From Mucidula mucida (lineage: Eukaryota > Basidiomycota > Agaricomycetes > Agaricales > Physalacriaceae), in the NCBI GenBank assembly GCA_015501055.1, contig JADNYV010000012.1, positions 434,001-498,000 of the forward strand: a DNA stretch of 64,000 nt. The letters run 5' to 3'. Numbering within the stretch: the stretch's first letter is position 1; each line of letters opens with the position of its first letter. This document shows positions 34,727 through 47,700 of this stretch, piece by piece. The notes beneath the pieces were generated by a model. It did no database searches, was not told where the DNA came from, and saw only the letters and a list, made by a program, of their open reading frames with translations. The position numbers were made by a program, and so were the translations under genes.

Positions 34727-37700
34727 ATGGATCCGATATCCGACGACGAAGGTTGTCCTGCACTTGCATTTGTCGCGTTATACTCAACTAGGGCTAGACG
34801 ATTCCAACGACATTACTTTAGTCTCAGACACCATTACCGTAATCGATATCACAGACGACGACGACGAGCTCAAGCCTCTGAAAGAAACACTAAAGAGGAA
34901 TGCATCCTCAGTATCAGTCGTAAGTCGTTTCAAAAGTTACGCATTGCGTCTGCTCACCATGTCAGGCGAGTACCCAGTACTCTGATGATGGAATTATCGC
35001 CCAAATTATGGCCTTCGAGTCGGAACCAGACGAGGACGAGGACTGGTCAATTGTAACTGCCAAGCCTGCTCTAGGTGGGCGCCCATAACGTCCCCCTTTC
35101 TTTCCTTTCAACTCTTTACGTAGGTGCCGGTCCCAGCCGCGTCGTAAACCCGTCTATCTCACCAGCTAAACGAGCTAACTCGGACACACTCTCGTCACAG
35201 CCTGCTAAAAAGCCAAAATTAGCTCACAATGATGATCCCTTTGTGGAGGGTGCACCTCCAGAGCCTATCCCGGATGCTCAGACACCGTTCCTAATCGTAA
35301 GTTGACCATATATGCGTAGATACATCTTGAACACCCCGTGATAGTCGTGTAAAAAGCATTTACAGGCCTGTTTCGACACACGCAAGCTAGCCTTTGGAGT
35401 CCAGTACGAAATCTCGCGTTTGCTTACCAATCGCGAGATTACAGAGCCTGACGTTAAATATGAGCTACTCGACCAACTAAGAGGTTTGAATAACACGGAG
35501 GGCGCGCCAAAGGTTGTGAAACTACTCAAGCGTAACAACAGGGATCCTTCTCAAGGTATGGCGTTAATCTTTCTGCACGGCCTCTTGTTAATTTCTATTA
35601 GACACGTCCCAGAACGAATTTTCGTTCGCGTATGCGAAGGAGAAGGACGCGAAGGTGAGAGCACGATGCGGAACGTGCTTAGTATTCTGATGCTCAATAT
35701 AGTTCCCGTGGAAAGAACAGGATCTCGAGGATGCGCGCTTAGCATCGGACAAGGATGCTGGACTTGGATTCTACCAGGACGACCCGGGCTGGTATGCAGG
35801 CAAGGTAAACTATCGTGCCAGGTTGAAAGCGTTAGATACATCGACAGCCGCCAATCCCCAGTTTGATATCATTCTGGAGCAGGCAGAGCTCGGGCCTTCT
35901 AATCGATTCGCTCGTCAGTTCGGGAGCAAATACTTCCTGCGCGTGAAAATACCAAAGCAGTTGTGGAACCACGAGAAAAAGCTGGTTGCCTTCTTCAAGA
36001 GACCGTTCATTTTGAATGGGCGCGTCTATCGCGCTTTCTATGAGAAGGACAAGACGGTCTTCCTCTTCATGACCAACGAGGTTGTTCAGGATGGTCGTAT
36101 CTCGGCCGACAGATTCCACCCAGGATATAGCCTCGCCCAGTTCCTGGAGTGGCATAATCCCATTGACCTCAATCTCAAGCAGGTATGTATGCAACGTGTA
36201 TCGTCTGTGGGTACGCAACATCTAAACCTCATTGCTTTCAGACTATGACCAAGTGGGCATCTCGCTTTGCCTTGGGATTATCAAACTCGGCGCCCGGTCC
36301 AGTTTTACAGCCGGAAAGACTCGTCGCCATCGACGACATCGGTATGTCCTCTAGTCTCTTAGATGGTACCTCGCCACTGAATTATTGCTCCCAGTTTCTG
36401 CGCAAGAGTCCGACATGACCGACGGTGCTGGAATTGCCAACATTGCTACTCTTCGCGCCATACAACGCAAGTTCGAATTCGACTGTCTACCCACAGCCGT
36501 TCAAGTGCGTATAAACGGCACCAAGGTACCAGAATTGTTGTTCGCACTGTATGTCTGTGTTTCACGCCACTTTATCTCTAGGGGTTGATATGCCGGGCAT
36601 CGAACGATGCCCTCGAAAACGACGCGCTTGTGCAAGTGCGGCCCTCGATGATTAAAATCAAAACAGAGCCAACAGATCTTGCGCATCGTATCATCGATGT
36701 GCTGCGCGTCTCGCATGCTCGGGTTGAAACCCGCCTGTCCGCTGAGGTTATCATAAACCTAGCGCACAATGGTGTCCCGCTGAATGCGTTAGAACAGTTA
36801 CTTCAGGAGGGGTTGGACCAGATGGTGGCGCCATTTATGCAATGGGAAGGTCCGGAGGCGATGTTTGAGCTGTGGGCTATGCTTTGCCGCCACGGAGGCG
36901 TTCTGTCAGCGCGCGCGGCTCGGCAAGCAGCTGGCCTGGCTCGTCTCAAGGGTTACGCAGAGAAGAAGGACGAAGATGAGTTTGAAGAAGAAGACGAAGA
37001 CGCGTTGAATGGCCTGGAAGGCTCCACTGCATGGTGGACGGATACGGTATCTGGACAGCCATCGGTGCTCGAGGAGACGGTGATGGGTCTTCTGGATTCT
37101 GGATTTACGCCGCAGAATTGTCCGGTTCTGCGTGATAAACTACTTAAGATTATCAAGGCTGCCATCGGAACCTATGTTAGGCAGTGCCGTGTCCTGGTCC
37201 CCATGTCTGCCACTGCCTTCATTGTGCCTGGTTCGTACTTCTACTATCTTGAAGTATGGGTTACTTACACCGGTGCTAGACGAAGACGGTGTCCTCGAAT
37301 CTGACGAGATATTCTTCAAATCATCAAGGCGAAACCTAGTGGGCCCCGATGGATTGGAGACCGATATCATTACTGGGGACATCTTACTCACTAGACATCC
37401 TTGCAAGCTTCCAAGTGATGTTCGCAAGGTAAGCCAGTGTTTTCATCCTTGCCCACGCCATTTCATGTATCTTTGTTCAGTGGAAGGCGGTTGATAAACC
37501 GTGCCTCCGAGATCGTTCGGACGTGATCATCATGTCGGTGAAGGGCGAACGCCGCATGGCCGATTATCTTTCGGGAGGTGCGGATGCCTTCATTTTGTGA
37601 ATGCAGTGGTATGATACTGATTTGCTTTCAGGTGACTACGACGGTGACAAGGGACTCCTCATTTGGCAACCACAGCTCGTCCAGCCATTTCAGAATTCGG

Positions 37701-38738
37701 ATTTAAGTTATTCGGTGCCTCCCGAGGATATTGACGAGAACTTTTCCAAAACCAACGAGACAGTTGCTCAATTCCTTGGCCGCTCGTCTCGTCATAAAGT
37801 CGGGGACGAAATCTACCTAGAGCATCTCCAGGATTTTCTTTTAGGAGGGTTGAAGTACCCTTCGGTTGTCGGTTCCTACTCCAATATGCACGACGTCTCG
37901 ACGTTGACACTTGGGTATGGTCATCCCGAAACAAAGCGGCTCGCGTACATGTAAGCCTTTCCAGTGATATCACATCGGCATCTCTCTAATGTGTTTTAGG
38001 TTTTGCATGGTGTTGGATGGTGCGAAAACTGGACTGAGAGTCCGACCCGAAATTATGCAGAAGGATCAAAAGGAATACAACTCCAAGGTTTGCAAATGGA
38101 AAGAAAACATGGAGTTGCAAAAGGAGTCGAGTTACAACAAAATCTATGCTAGGCCACGCGACCGGAAAAATCCGTTCATCATGGACAAGCTGCAGGCGTA
38201 CGCTGCGGCCCGTGGCGATGAAAAGAAAATTGCCCTGGAGAAGTTCTTCGCAGCCAAGGAAAAGCTCTATGATGCTGCTCTTGCAGCGCCATGGGACGAT
38301 GCTTGCAAGCGGGCGGAGGCAGCGTCGAGATCGGGATCCCAAGCGATGCTGACTGATCTCGACAAGATCAGAGAACACGTCGAGTCGGCTTACACCGAAC
38401 ATATTAATGCGAAGAATCGTACCCCCCGAGGTTCCAAACCGGGAGCTGGGTTCACAGCTCTCAGCATCGAAAGGCGGCAGGATGTCCTTCGAGCGCAATC
38501 GCGCAGCTTCGCCGCGGATCCTGTGCTCTCGTCATTCTGCATCTCTGATTACGAGCTGCCCATCTTGAAGGCATCATATGCATATATCCATGATGCGAAG
38601 AAGAGCTCAGATGGGTGGTCTCGGTTTCCGTGGGATGTGGCTTACCGATATCTTTGTGATATCAAAGCGAGGGCTGAGGGCCAGTCGAAGACGGTTCTGG
38701 GTGGTTTCTACGAAAGGATGAAGGTGATGTCGAAGTGA
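34727..38738 (+). CDS. RNA-dependent RNA polymerase of the RNA-silencing pathway
   Basis: Eukaryotic cellular RdRP (QDE-1/RRF-1 type) that makes double-stranded RNA for Dicer. Catalytic loop 'SGGDYDGDKG' (about 37575-37650, split by an intron) gives the DbDGD motif with all three Asp. Also seen: 'FDTRKLAFGVQYEISRLL' (about 35370), 'FILNGRVYRAFYEKDKTVFL' (about 36005), 'VQVRPSMIKIKTEP' (about 36625), 'VLVPMSATAFIVPDEDGVL' (about 37190-37300), 'DIITGDILLTRHPCKLPSDV' (about 37365) and 'FCMVLDGAKTGLRV' (about 38005). The N-terminal region is acidic and Ser-rich. At least ten short introns, all with good GT-AG ends and phase, so the gene looks intact. Start is either 34727 ('MDPISDDEG', then an intron) or 34764. 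Stop at 38736-38738. Confidence 0.92.
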
Positions 38739-39723
38739 GTGAATATTTTAAGGGTATTATCGGTGTTTCTTGGATAGATCTTGTATGTACCAGGCTATGT
38801 TCTGTACTTTTATTATACCCTAGTCACTGTTGCATGTACTACTACTGTGTCATACCATTCCGTATTGTATTGCCACCATAAGCATCATTCAAGCAACACG
38901 ATGACATTGACATGAGGTGAGTCATTGGTATCCTTGACTAATGATAGCGCTGGAGGTGAGTTCTCGCCGTGCCCAGTACAATTTCCGAGATCGCAGAATA
39001 GCAATCTCAACAGGAAAAAACCTATCGTTGAACTATCTTGTCTGATACAAGTTTTATTCCTTTTGTTTGGAAGCCCTGATGGTGTGGCGTATCGAACTTT
39101 GTTGAACTTGATGCAATTCGGCTTGACGGCAGAGGCAGTGCAGGACTGGTGCTTGCGCGCCTGAGCCTCAGTTTTTAGATCCTACTTCCATTACCTCGGC
39201 GACCGCAATGTCAGCTGGCGACTTTGACACTCCGACTTCATATAACTGTCGAGGACTCTCTACTTTTAGACTCGCCGCGCCTCAAGGCTGTTGTGCTTTC
39301 CGATCTTTCCTTTTTCCTCATTGATTAGGCAAAGCATCAGGAAATGATGCATGCTGCGGCGCTGATACATACTGGTGGATGCCGTCAAAGTTCTCGGGAG
39401 AATACTCCTCACTGTCGCGCATTGGGCGTATATAGACTTACTGGCAGAGGGGTGATACCCGCTCACCGTCGAAGTCAATCAGGACTCTGATGTTCCGCCC
39501 TCGGTTCATATCCGACTGTCAGTCAATGGTACTCGAGAAGACTTGCGTGAGAGAATGGTCCTAATCTGTCTCGCCTCAAGGAACTAGCAGCTGCCATTCA
39601 TCTCTTGATGATGTTCATGTCTACTGGTTGGCAATCAATGTTACTGATTTGGCGTACAGCAGGTCTCTTCTCCCCTTATCTTTTTTACCGGTCGCAGAGA
39701 GAAACGTTGACCGTCTGTTCACG
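38739..39723. other. Intergenic region between RdRP and Ras
   Basis: 985 bp with only short frames and no recognised motif. The right end carries the Ras promoter and 5' leader; a 5' UTR intron is possible. Confidence 0.5.
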
Positions 39724-40707
39724 ATGTCACCGACTGATATTGAGACTGGCAGGGTGCGCGCGCTGTCTTCTAGCCTTGCTCAATATACGAGTTTAACTAC
39801 TGATAGGCCTCATTCGTGCGAACATACAAGCTCGTTATCATAGGTGCTGGTGGTAGGCTTGCTACTTTCTGCCTCTTCGTACTAGCTCATGACCATGATA
39901 GGTGTTGGAAAGTCGGCGTTGACCGTCAAGTTCGTCGACAATCGATTTGAAGAGCGATATGATCCTACAATAGAGGGTACGTTTAGTACCTTTCTGCGAC
40001 AGTCACTGCAAATTCACAATGCTTAGACTCTTATCGCAAGAACTATGTGATCGACCATGAAACGGCTGTCCTCGAAGTGCTCGATACCGCTGGCCAAGAA
40101 GAGTTTTTGTCAGTGACTTCCTCAGGATGGAAAGGTCCTACTGAATACTTTGTTTAGCTCCATGCGAGAGCAATACATCCGAACTGGCGAAGGCTTTCTC
40201 ATCGTCTACGACATCACAAATCCAAATCTTTCGAGGAGGTTCGGAAATTGCATCGACAGGTAATGCAAGTCAAAGGGGGACGGCGGTTTCCAGAGGTTAT
40301 TGTGGCCAACAAATGCGATTTGGAGTTCAAGCGGCAAGTCCGAAGAAGCGGTACGTGGCTGTGTATACTGTCCGGTCAAGAAATGTTTGATTGACTTGCG
40401 GATAGATGGTCAAGATTTAGCTCATCACTTGGGTATTCAAATCGTTGAAACATCTGCGAAGACTGGTCTCAACATCCATGAAGCTTTCATCAGCCTAGTA
40501 CGTGAAATTAGAAAATACAATCAGGTACGCCACCTCCTAGGGCTCCCGCTGAGTATCAAAACTGCGTATCAAACTCAAGCTTTATCCCAGTTCCAACGGC
40601 ACAGTCGGTTGATTTCATCTTCTCCTACAAACGTTCAGGAAAAGGACAAAGCACCGCTCTCTGATGCAATGAGAACGGGGTGTCTGGACGTCTGCGTGGT
40701 TCTTTGA
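39724..40707 (+). CDS. Ras-family small GTPase, single-base frame break in the middle
   Basis: Ras-type signalling GTPase. Start at 39724 ('MSPTDIETGR'), an intron, then 'ASFVRTYKLVIIGAGG' joined across an intron to 'VGKSALTVKFVDNRFEERYD', so the P-loop GAGGVGKS is split. Effector loop 'YDPTIEDSYRK' (about 39958-40035), switch II 'DTAGQEEF' plus 'SMREQYIRTGEGFLIVYD' (about 40085-40210), G4 'VANKCDLEF' (about 40303), G5 'VETSAKTGLNIHEAF' (about 40445). Between 'DITNP' and 'SFEEVRKLHRQVMQVKGG' one base is missing at about 40223-40228; the untouched frame meets TAA at 40260. C terminus 'RTGCLDVCVVL' is a CaaX box with an upstream Cys. A CaaL end favours geranylgeranylation. Break is either sequence error or pseudogenisation; all motifs on both sides are intact. 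Confidence 0.85.
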
Positions 40708-40850
40708 CCGTTTGTCACCGCACCTCTTCTTCCCTTCGTTTCATTCATGGTTTGGCAAAGGCACACACTCACCTTTCCCCTTGGATACTCAGAAAAACGT
40801 ATACTGTATGTATGTATCGAACCAATCAACTGGAAGATGAACCCGCGTCC

Positions 40851-42867
40851 TTAGACCTCAGCCTCCCTTGTTTCTTCGATCTCATGCCCTGCTTTATCAA
40901 CTGCGCGTAGGACAACTGTCTCCACGTCGGAGATATCCCTTATGACAAGGAAGGCGGGGTAGATCGAAACAGCGATGAGTCTACAACTGTGTTAGTATGG
41001 CTCTAGTACAGGCCGGAGCAAGTAGCGAAGGTCTCACCCCATATTGAGTCCGACGTGAATCCACTTCGATGCATTAGAGCCCGCAATGCCATAGGCGACG
41101 GCCTGTCCCGCACCCTCAATACCGCTCAGGATACCAGTAACGTGTACAAGTTCGTGCAAATCGTGCGTTACTGTTCAAGAATGTAAATAATCGTCTGGAA
41201 TTCAGAAGAAAGAAGAAACGTACACGTTCCAGTAAGCCAGTACAAGAAAGACTGGAACGCAAGTCCTTCCAGATTCCAGAAAAGGATGAGTGCATACGTA
41301 TGCCGGAATCCTTCGTCAGACCAGTCGTAAGTTGGTAACGTGTCCAGAAATTCAGCTTCGTTGACACAGGTCCAGACCCAGAGGGCGTATTGGTTATGCC
41401 TGGTTCAACGAAATCGGCGAGCAGCTATATATGGGTACCCACAAGATAATGATTCCAGCGAAAGCAATCAGTGCTCTTTTCCGTCGGCTAGCAATTTTGC
41501 TGTCCAACCACCAGCCGATAAATATCGAGCCGACGTTTCCTAGATGGCGATTGATGACTCGGATACTACACGCCACGAGAAAGAGTACAAGACGCACCAT
41601 CAAAGGGAGTCAGGAATGAGGACAAAGCGCGTGCACGCACACTCAAATAATTCGCTGTGTAGTTACTATCCTTGCCGTCAGTCCTCCACAAACTGTCATG
41701 AGGAAAGTGGAACTTACCTCATGAAGCTATCGTAGAACCATGATGAAAAGAATAGAGGAATCAACAGTAGAATCTAAATGTTGGTGACTGCGTGAAACGG
41801 TGTTTCCGTCAACCATACCTTGCGGGAAGTCAAGAATATACAAGAAGCTCTTAGCTCTGCCTTGAAGGAAGTGCGGTGAAAGACGACTTTAGAATCGTCG
41901 TCCCTCTGTACTTTGTGTGGCGGTGCGAGTAACAATGAAATTAATGGAGCGCCACACATGATGCCGACAAAAGCCGCGTAGGATTCTAGAGCTCATTGAG
42001 TAGGCTTACACATGAGTAGATATGTAACGCACGTAAGCTCGCATATCCGGATCCATTCGTCTTGATGTTGAGTCCTAGTAAAATTGCTCCTCCGACAATC
42101 GGACCGAGGTTCCTTATGAACACCCAGATATAGATGTAGCGCCCACGCTCGGATGGCTCGGGATATCCGATGACGACCTAACCAGAATAAGACTTTCGAA
42201 GATGGCCAGTTTACTGAGAGGGCGTACTGCTCCCTCTGTTGCGAAGAACAAACCGGATCCAATACCTTCTAAGGCATTGGCGAGGATCAGGAACCACTCG
42301 TTCCCACTTCTGGAGTTCTCGTACAACGCTGGAACTAGTCAGGACACACTCTATACCGAGAAACAAGCTCACAGGCCGCGTAAATCGCGTAAAAACACGC
42401 TCCTAGTGCAAGGGACCACCGCAGACCGAACTGGCTGATGAAAATGCCACCAAAGACACACGTTACGCACAAAAGGGCTGAGAAATGGATAAGCGGGAAC
42501 ACCATCCAATGAACGAGTGAGCTTGTCATACCGAAGAGCAAAGCAGTCGCCTTGTTCCAAGTGTCTGTTGATGCTAGACCACCAGCACCGAGCCCGCTCT
42601 AAGGAGAGTGTCAATACCACGATTAACTGCGCTGTTGAAAGTAAGTACAAGAGCATTGTACATTCCAGGACCCAGAAATGCGACTGGACACCAGAAGATT
42701 AACAGTGCAAGAGACACCAACGTTTAGATCTCACCTAGGCCAATAATAATAGCCTGTGTGAACGTGTTGTAAAACCAGGATCGTCTCTGGGGCACGAAGA
42801 CATTGACTTCCTCGAGAGATCCATCCTTGACGGGATTACTGGCTCCGTCGCCTGTAATTTGGGACAT
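40851..42867 (-). CDS. UNC93-like major facilitator membrane protein
   Basis: Polytopic MFS-type protein of the fungal UNC93/DUF895 group, role unknown (ion or metabolite transport, or channel regulation). Start at 42867 ('MSQITGDGASN'); an upstream ATG at 42945 is in frame. First conserved block: 'RRSWFYNTFTQAIIIGLGEI' (about 42740), then 'GTDTWNK'-like sequence and 'ALLFGMTSSLVHWMVFPL' (about 42530). Membrane segments follow: 'IFISQFGLRWSLALGACFYA', 'NALEGIGSGLFFATEGAVA', 'YIYIWVFIRNLGPIVGGAIL', 'LFFSSWFYDSFM', 'IAFAGIIILWVPIYS' and 'ALILFWNLEGLAFQSFLYW'. The C terminus 'MGLIAVSIYPAFLVIRDISD' leads into a charged tail ending 'TREAEV' at 40851. About ten short introns. Converges on the Ras gene, 143 bp apart. 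Confidence 0.82.
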
Positions 42868-43114
42868 GGCGTCTAGATACCTCAGAAAGCTGTCACCCAG
42901 GGCGGCACTTTCTATCGCTTTTAGTAGCTCTGCCCGGCAAAACACATTCGGCAGGTCCTCCGCTATGAGTCTTGATACGTGAGATCAACCAAAGATGGCG
43001 TCGTCTTAGCTCGTTCGTCCTAGTCAAATTCCTCTCCCTATCGGTTGCAAATTATCCAGGCATCATGGCAGGTATATATAAACAGACGGTCAAGATTTCG
43101 TGAAACCCAAGACC

Positions 43115-44632
43115 ATGACCTCTGCATATACACCGCTCGAATGCTTACGTGAGATACGTGTTGAAGGCCAGAAAATCCTCCCCAGCGGAGCGGCACTGCC
43201 CTTCAGTGCTTCGGAACCAGAAGGAATATCGGGATCCCTCGGTGATTATGTCGCCCTCGGGAAGCGATGGGCCGCGTCTGGCGCCCTACAGAAGACGCTG
43301 GACACGCATGGAGCCATCTTACTGCGTGGTCTCCCCATCTATTCAGCCGACGACTTTTCCAAGTTGTTGCACGCATTTGGTGTGAGTCGTCCTAATTTGG
43401 TTTGACGTCTTACTGAATCACGATCAGTGGAAACCGCACGAAGATGTCGGCAACCCAGTCGTATGAGCATTCATATTTGTTGCAACTACAACCGCCAATG
43501 TTACATTAGAAACGAAAGGTGATGGCACCGAGCGTGGCCAGAGCCAACGAGTCAGTATTAGCTTCCTTGAAGTCAGTCACAAGGATTAACCTTAGATTAC
43601 AGAGGACCACCGAGTCTCTGTATTCCTGCACACACAGAATTCGGTATATCCACAATATTCCCCTCTCATATTTGCTTCTGGGGAAGCGTCGTTGCCGATG
43701 AAGGTATTTATTGCGCCATTTTGACCGATTCGGCCTAAAAGGGATGACAGGTGGCGAGACGCCCTTGAACTCTGGAGCGTGGCTCCTCGACCGCTTGATC
43801 GCTGAAGCTCCTGAATTCGTGAAGGAACTTCAAGAAAAGGTTGCGTCCTTCGTTTTCGTCGGCGAGTGTTCAACTCAAAAAATGATAATTCGTATTCAGG
43901 GCGTGACTTACACCATTTACCACCCTCCATTGGCAATATCGGGGACGTGGGCGGAAATGGAGTTCGCAATGCCTGGGGTTCACAGATTCAGCCCGACGAC
44001 GACGAAGTCACCATCAAGGCCAAGATCGAAGCACAGGTCAAGCGTATTTCACCTGAGACGACTTGGGAGTGGCAGTCCGATGGCGGGTTGTTCACGATGC
44101 AGCGCGTACCAGGTGACCTTGTCCGTATATCTCATCTAGAGTCGCGGTTGACATGCATGCCAATAGCCTTTAGAAAGCACCCCAACACAGGTTTACCTGG
44201 AGTATTCGGCAATGTCTCGTCGTTCTACCACGGTTCCCGCATAATGGGAACAGTCCAACCACCACATCTTACTCCCTCCGGATTCTATAAGCCTCCGCCA
44301 CTTGTAAGTGAAAAGGGTCAACTGCAAAGAATCTCAGATTAACGTGGATAGTATGGAGACAACTCTCCCATCCCAACAAAGTATCTCGACCTTCTCCTTT
44401 CTATTATTGAAGACATTCGGGCATCTATCAAGTGGGAGAAGTACGATGTGCTCATCATCGATGTACGTCTCTGTTGCTAATGCTGGTCCTCTACGAATAT
44501 TGAAAGCGACTTCCTAAGAACCTGTCTACTCAGCACTCGAGACTTCCCTGGACAGCTGGAAACCGAGAGATCCTCGCCTCTCTTTGGGATAGCGGTCTCG
44601 AAAAGGAGACATTCCCGGTCAAAGTACTTTGA
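43115..44632 (+). CDS. TauD/TfdA-family Fe(II)/2-oxoglutarate dioxygenase, one frame break
   Basis: Taurine-catabolism-type dioxygenase family; fungal substrates vary. Start at 43115 ('MTSAYTPLECLREIRVEGQ'). 'THGAILLRGLPIYSADDFSK' (about 43305), 'WKPHEDVGNPV', 'RKVMAPSVARANE', then 'GPPSLCIPAHTEFG' (about 43605) with the metal-binding His-x-Glu, and 'GGETPLNSGAWLLDRLIAEA' (about 43750). After an intron, 'GVTYTIYHPP' is followed in another frame by 'GDVGGNGVRNAWGSQIQ' (about 43935), so one base is missing near 43925-43931. Then 'TWEWQSDGGLFTMQRVP', 'TGLPGVFGNVSSFYHG', and the second metal His with the 2OG-binding Arg in 'QHSRLPWTAGNREILASLW' (about 44530). About eight introns; stop at 44630-44632. 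Confidence 0.8.
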
Positions 44633-44686
44633 GAGCTCACAGAAGAAGAAAAACGACGAAAATTATACAAAATGTAGTAGATTTCC

Positions 44687-44717
44687 GTGTGTATATGTGT
44701 ATGTGTATGTGTATGTG
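44687..44717. repeat. Short TGTATG microsatellite
   Basis: Four to five tandem units of a GTATGT hexamer with an imperfect first unit, in the intergenic space just after the TauD-like gene. Confidence 0.7.
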
Positions 44718-44761
44718 GGTCCTAATATACAAAACGAAGATGAGATGGAAGCACTGCTTGA

Positions 44762-47700
44762 CTAACGATCATGACCACCCGCCCACTCCTCGTCCGGCGG
44801 ATTCCTCGTAACTTCCACCACGCCCTTCTCATCCATATTCGCGCCCTCGTCACTTGCATCCACTCCCACGTCTTTTAGGTCTTGCACTAACATTTCACTG
44901 AGACCCAATGTATCGTGAGGTATCCATATCCACTTCTGTTCCTCATATGTCGAAGGATGATCAAAGGCATGCTCGTCGAAATCAGCTTCGTCATCACCAT
45001 CTTCCTCGTCTGAAAGATCGACTCCTGCCGCGGCAGGCGGAGCTATATCGGGACGGTCGCTAGCGATAGAGGAACGTCGCGAGGATTGCTTGGAGCCTGC
45101 AGCTGTGACCTTAGACTTGTTGGACTTCTTCGATTTCTTCGAGTTCATGGAAGCTGCACGGAACAACTCCGGAGCGCCGTCCGATGGAATCGATTGTGTA
45201 CCGTTAGATGCAGCACCAGAAGGGTCCTCAGCACGCTGCCCTGCCGTTTTCTCGCTTAAATCTGTCATAGCAAACTCTTCGGGGTGAGTCCTGTCGTTGG
45301 ATTTTCGAAGTCGCTCCCGATCTGAACTCTCAGATTTGCGTGGTCCGAGCTTGGCCTTGAGAGCGTCAAGCTTGTTGTCTACCTTTTTAGGAATCATCTT
45401 GAGACGTCGCCTCAATCTCTTCACCTCTGATACGTCGTCATGAAAAAGATCAATGCAAAAGCGGTATTTGGACTCACGACTTCGACTAAAAAGGTCCATT
45501 TCTTCTTCTTCAGCAGCTTTACCGGCCTTCTCTGCTCTAGCTCTTTCGTAACGTTTGGCCATCTTGCTAGTGGCCAAAGACATCGGCAAGAACTTGGTTA
45601 TGGCTTTTGAAACATGAGTGTGCAACCCATCTCCACGAGCGGACACTTACGATGGAAACTGTTCTTGATGTAGAACTGGAAGCAGGCAGTGATTGCGACG
45701 AGTAGAATCATAAAGATTCCCTCGATGAGTGATGATGTTCGCACAATGGAAATCTTCAAGAAGAACAGACACGCTAAACAGATCTGTTCGATATATAGAC
45801 CAACGACTTTCGAGATGGGGAGTCGATAACAGAAGAGAAAGGCAACAAATCGACGTACAAAGATTTGATATGGCCATAGGAAAATACAAGCCGCCGGTTT
45901 CGCTTTCATCGGGTTGATCGAACACTTGGGTGCACACTACGAGTCAATTGAATGAAAAGCTCTTAACATCTAGACGCCGCCACTTACAGAACTTGAATGC
46001 AAGGAAAAACATGCAAAACCTATGCCTGGTCAACCATTTCGGTCATGTTGGAGGAAAAGGGCTTACTGATCAACGCCATAACGTTAATGAGTGGACTGAG
46101 TATACTGTAAGCAAACGCAATGGTCGCCAGCAGAGAAAGGCGCGGCATGATGATGCCAAAATCGGCCTGAAGATGGTTGAATCAGTCAACATGTCGAATA
46201 TCATGATCACTTACGGAGGGCATCACGAAAGTTACGGCATACGCTTGACGCGGTGTGCGTCCCAAAAACCATTTGCTCACGTAGTGCAGAACGATAGGAA
46301 CGAGCTGTGCAAGGGCACCTCCGGCGGCTGCCAATCCTTGCGTAGCTGGAAGAACATGAGAGTCTGAAAATTTGAGCAGCAGAGCATTATACAGAGATAT
46401 GTTAAAAAGAAGATTGAAGCCCCAGGTAGCTGCTGAGCCAGCTTTTGTACAGTCTGCGTGGGCTGCTCAATAATCTGTGCTTACTGTTAGCCGGATTGCG
46501 AAAAATAGTAATAAGACTTGCCTCCTGTATAGCTGTTGACGATGAATTAACTGACTGCACGCCTTGAACTGTTATAACTTACCTTTTGTTATACCCGAAC
46601 TCAGAGTCACGATAAGGAAACCGTGTCTAAGAAGTTACGCGTTAGAGAACGACAGATTAAGATGATTAGAAGGACTTACATGAGCAGAAACAGAAAGAAA
46701 CGGCGGTACACGCTGACGGATATCAAAGAATAACGAGGTATACATTCATACCACGCGAGCGCTACCCCAATCGTCAACAAATCGCAGGCGAGGGTGGTTA
46801 AAACACACCTTTCAATATGTAGGGCAGAAGCGCGAAAAGAATGGCGAGAAGAGTGGGTGGCAAGATACCCTGAATGATAGCTGGTACCGGATCCGGTGCC
46901 GTACATACCCAACCAGCCAGCTGAAAAAGTATATCAACGAGAGTCAAAAGCGAATGATAAGTGACGCACGACACCTGGGTGCATAAATCGTCAAGATTAC
47001 TGAGAGTACCGATAAACGTCACAGGGAATGCCCATCCGATGATGAGTCCTATAGTTGCAATCCACGACGTGATATATCTCGACGCATCTCCAATGCACCA
47101 TCGTCGAGGTTTCGCCACACTATATCTTTGGGATGCGCCTCCAGCCACTTGTCGTACATAGTCAACGGCTAAATGAAAGGCGTCAATACAGACGTGGATG
47201 TGACGTGCCGGGACTTTACCTCATGGTAACTGACGCACTGTGCTAGGACGTGGGCGCCCATCTGCAGATTACACCTAACAAAAGCACTCCCTAAGAATTT
47301 TCCCTCGGACTTTGCCCTTTGCTCATCGATCGCCGAGTTGAGGCGAGCAATCTCATCCCTGCCCCACTCAATGGTATCCACTTTAGGCCCCCACAAACCC
47401 CAGAAGCCAGTCCTGTGCGATGGACGTTTCTTTCGGGGAACTAATTCCTCCAAAAGATCGCGCGCTATGGGGCTTGCAATCAACTTCGAATCCTCCGACT
47501 TTTCCACATCCTTATTCTTCTGTTTCTTTGTTGCCTTCTTATGAGCCTTGACCTTAGCTCGCCATGCCTTTGTTGCATCCCGGAGAATTGTAGCTTCGGC
47601 AGCCTCGAGCTTGGCGCACGTCTGCACACGTTCTTCGAAGAGTTCATTGAGCGCCTTGGTGTCCCGGTAGAACCACACCTTGTCCACGCCTCCAGGAATG

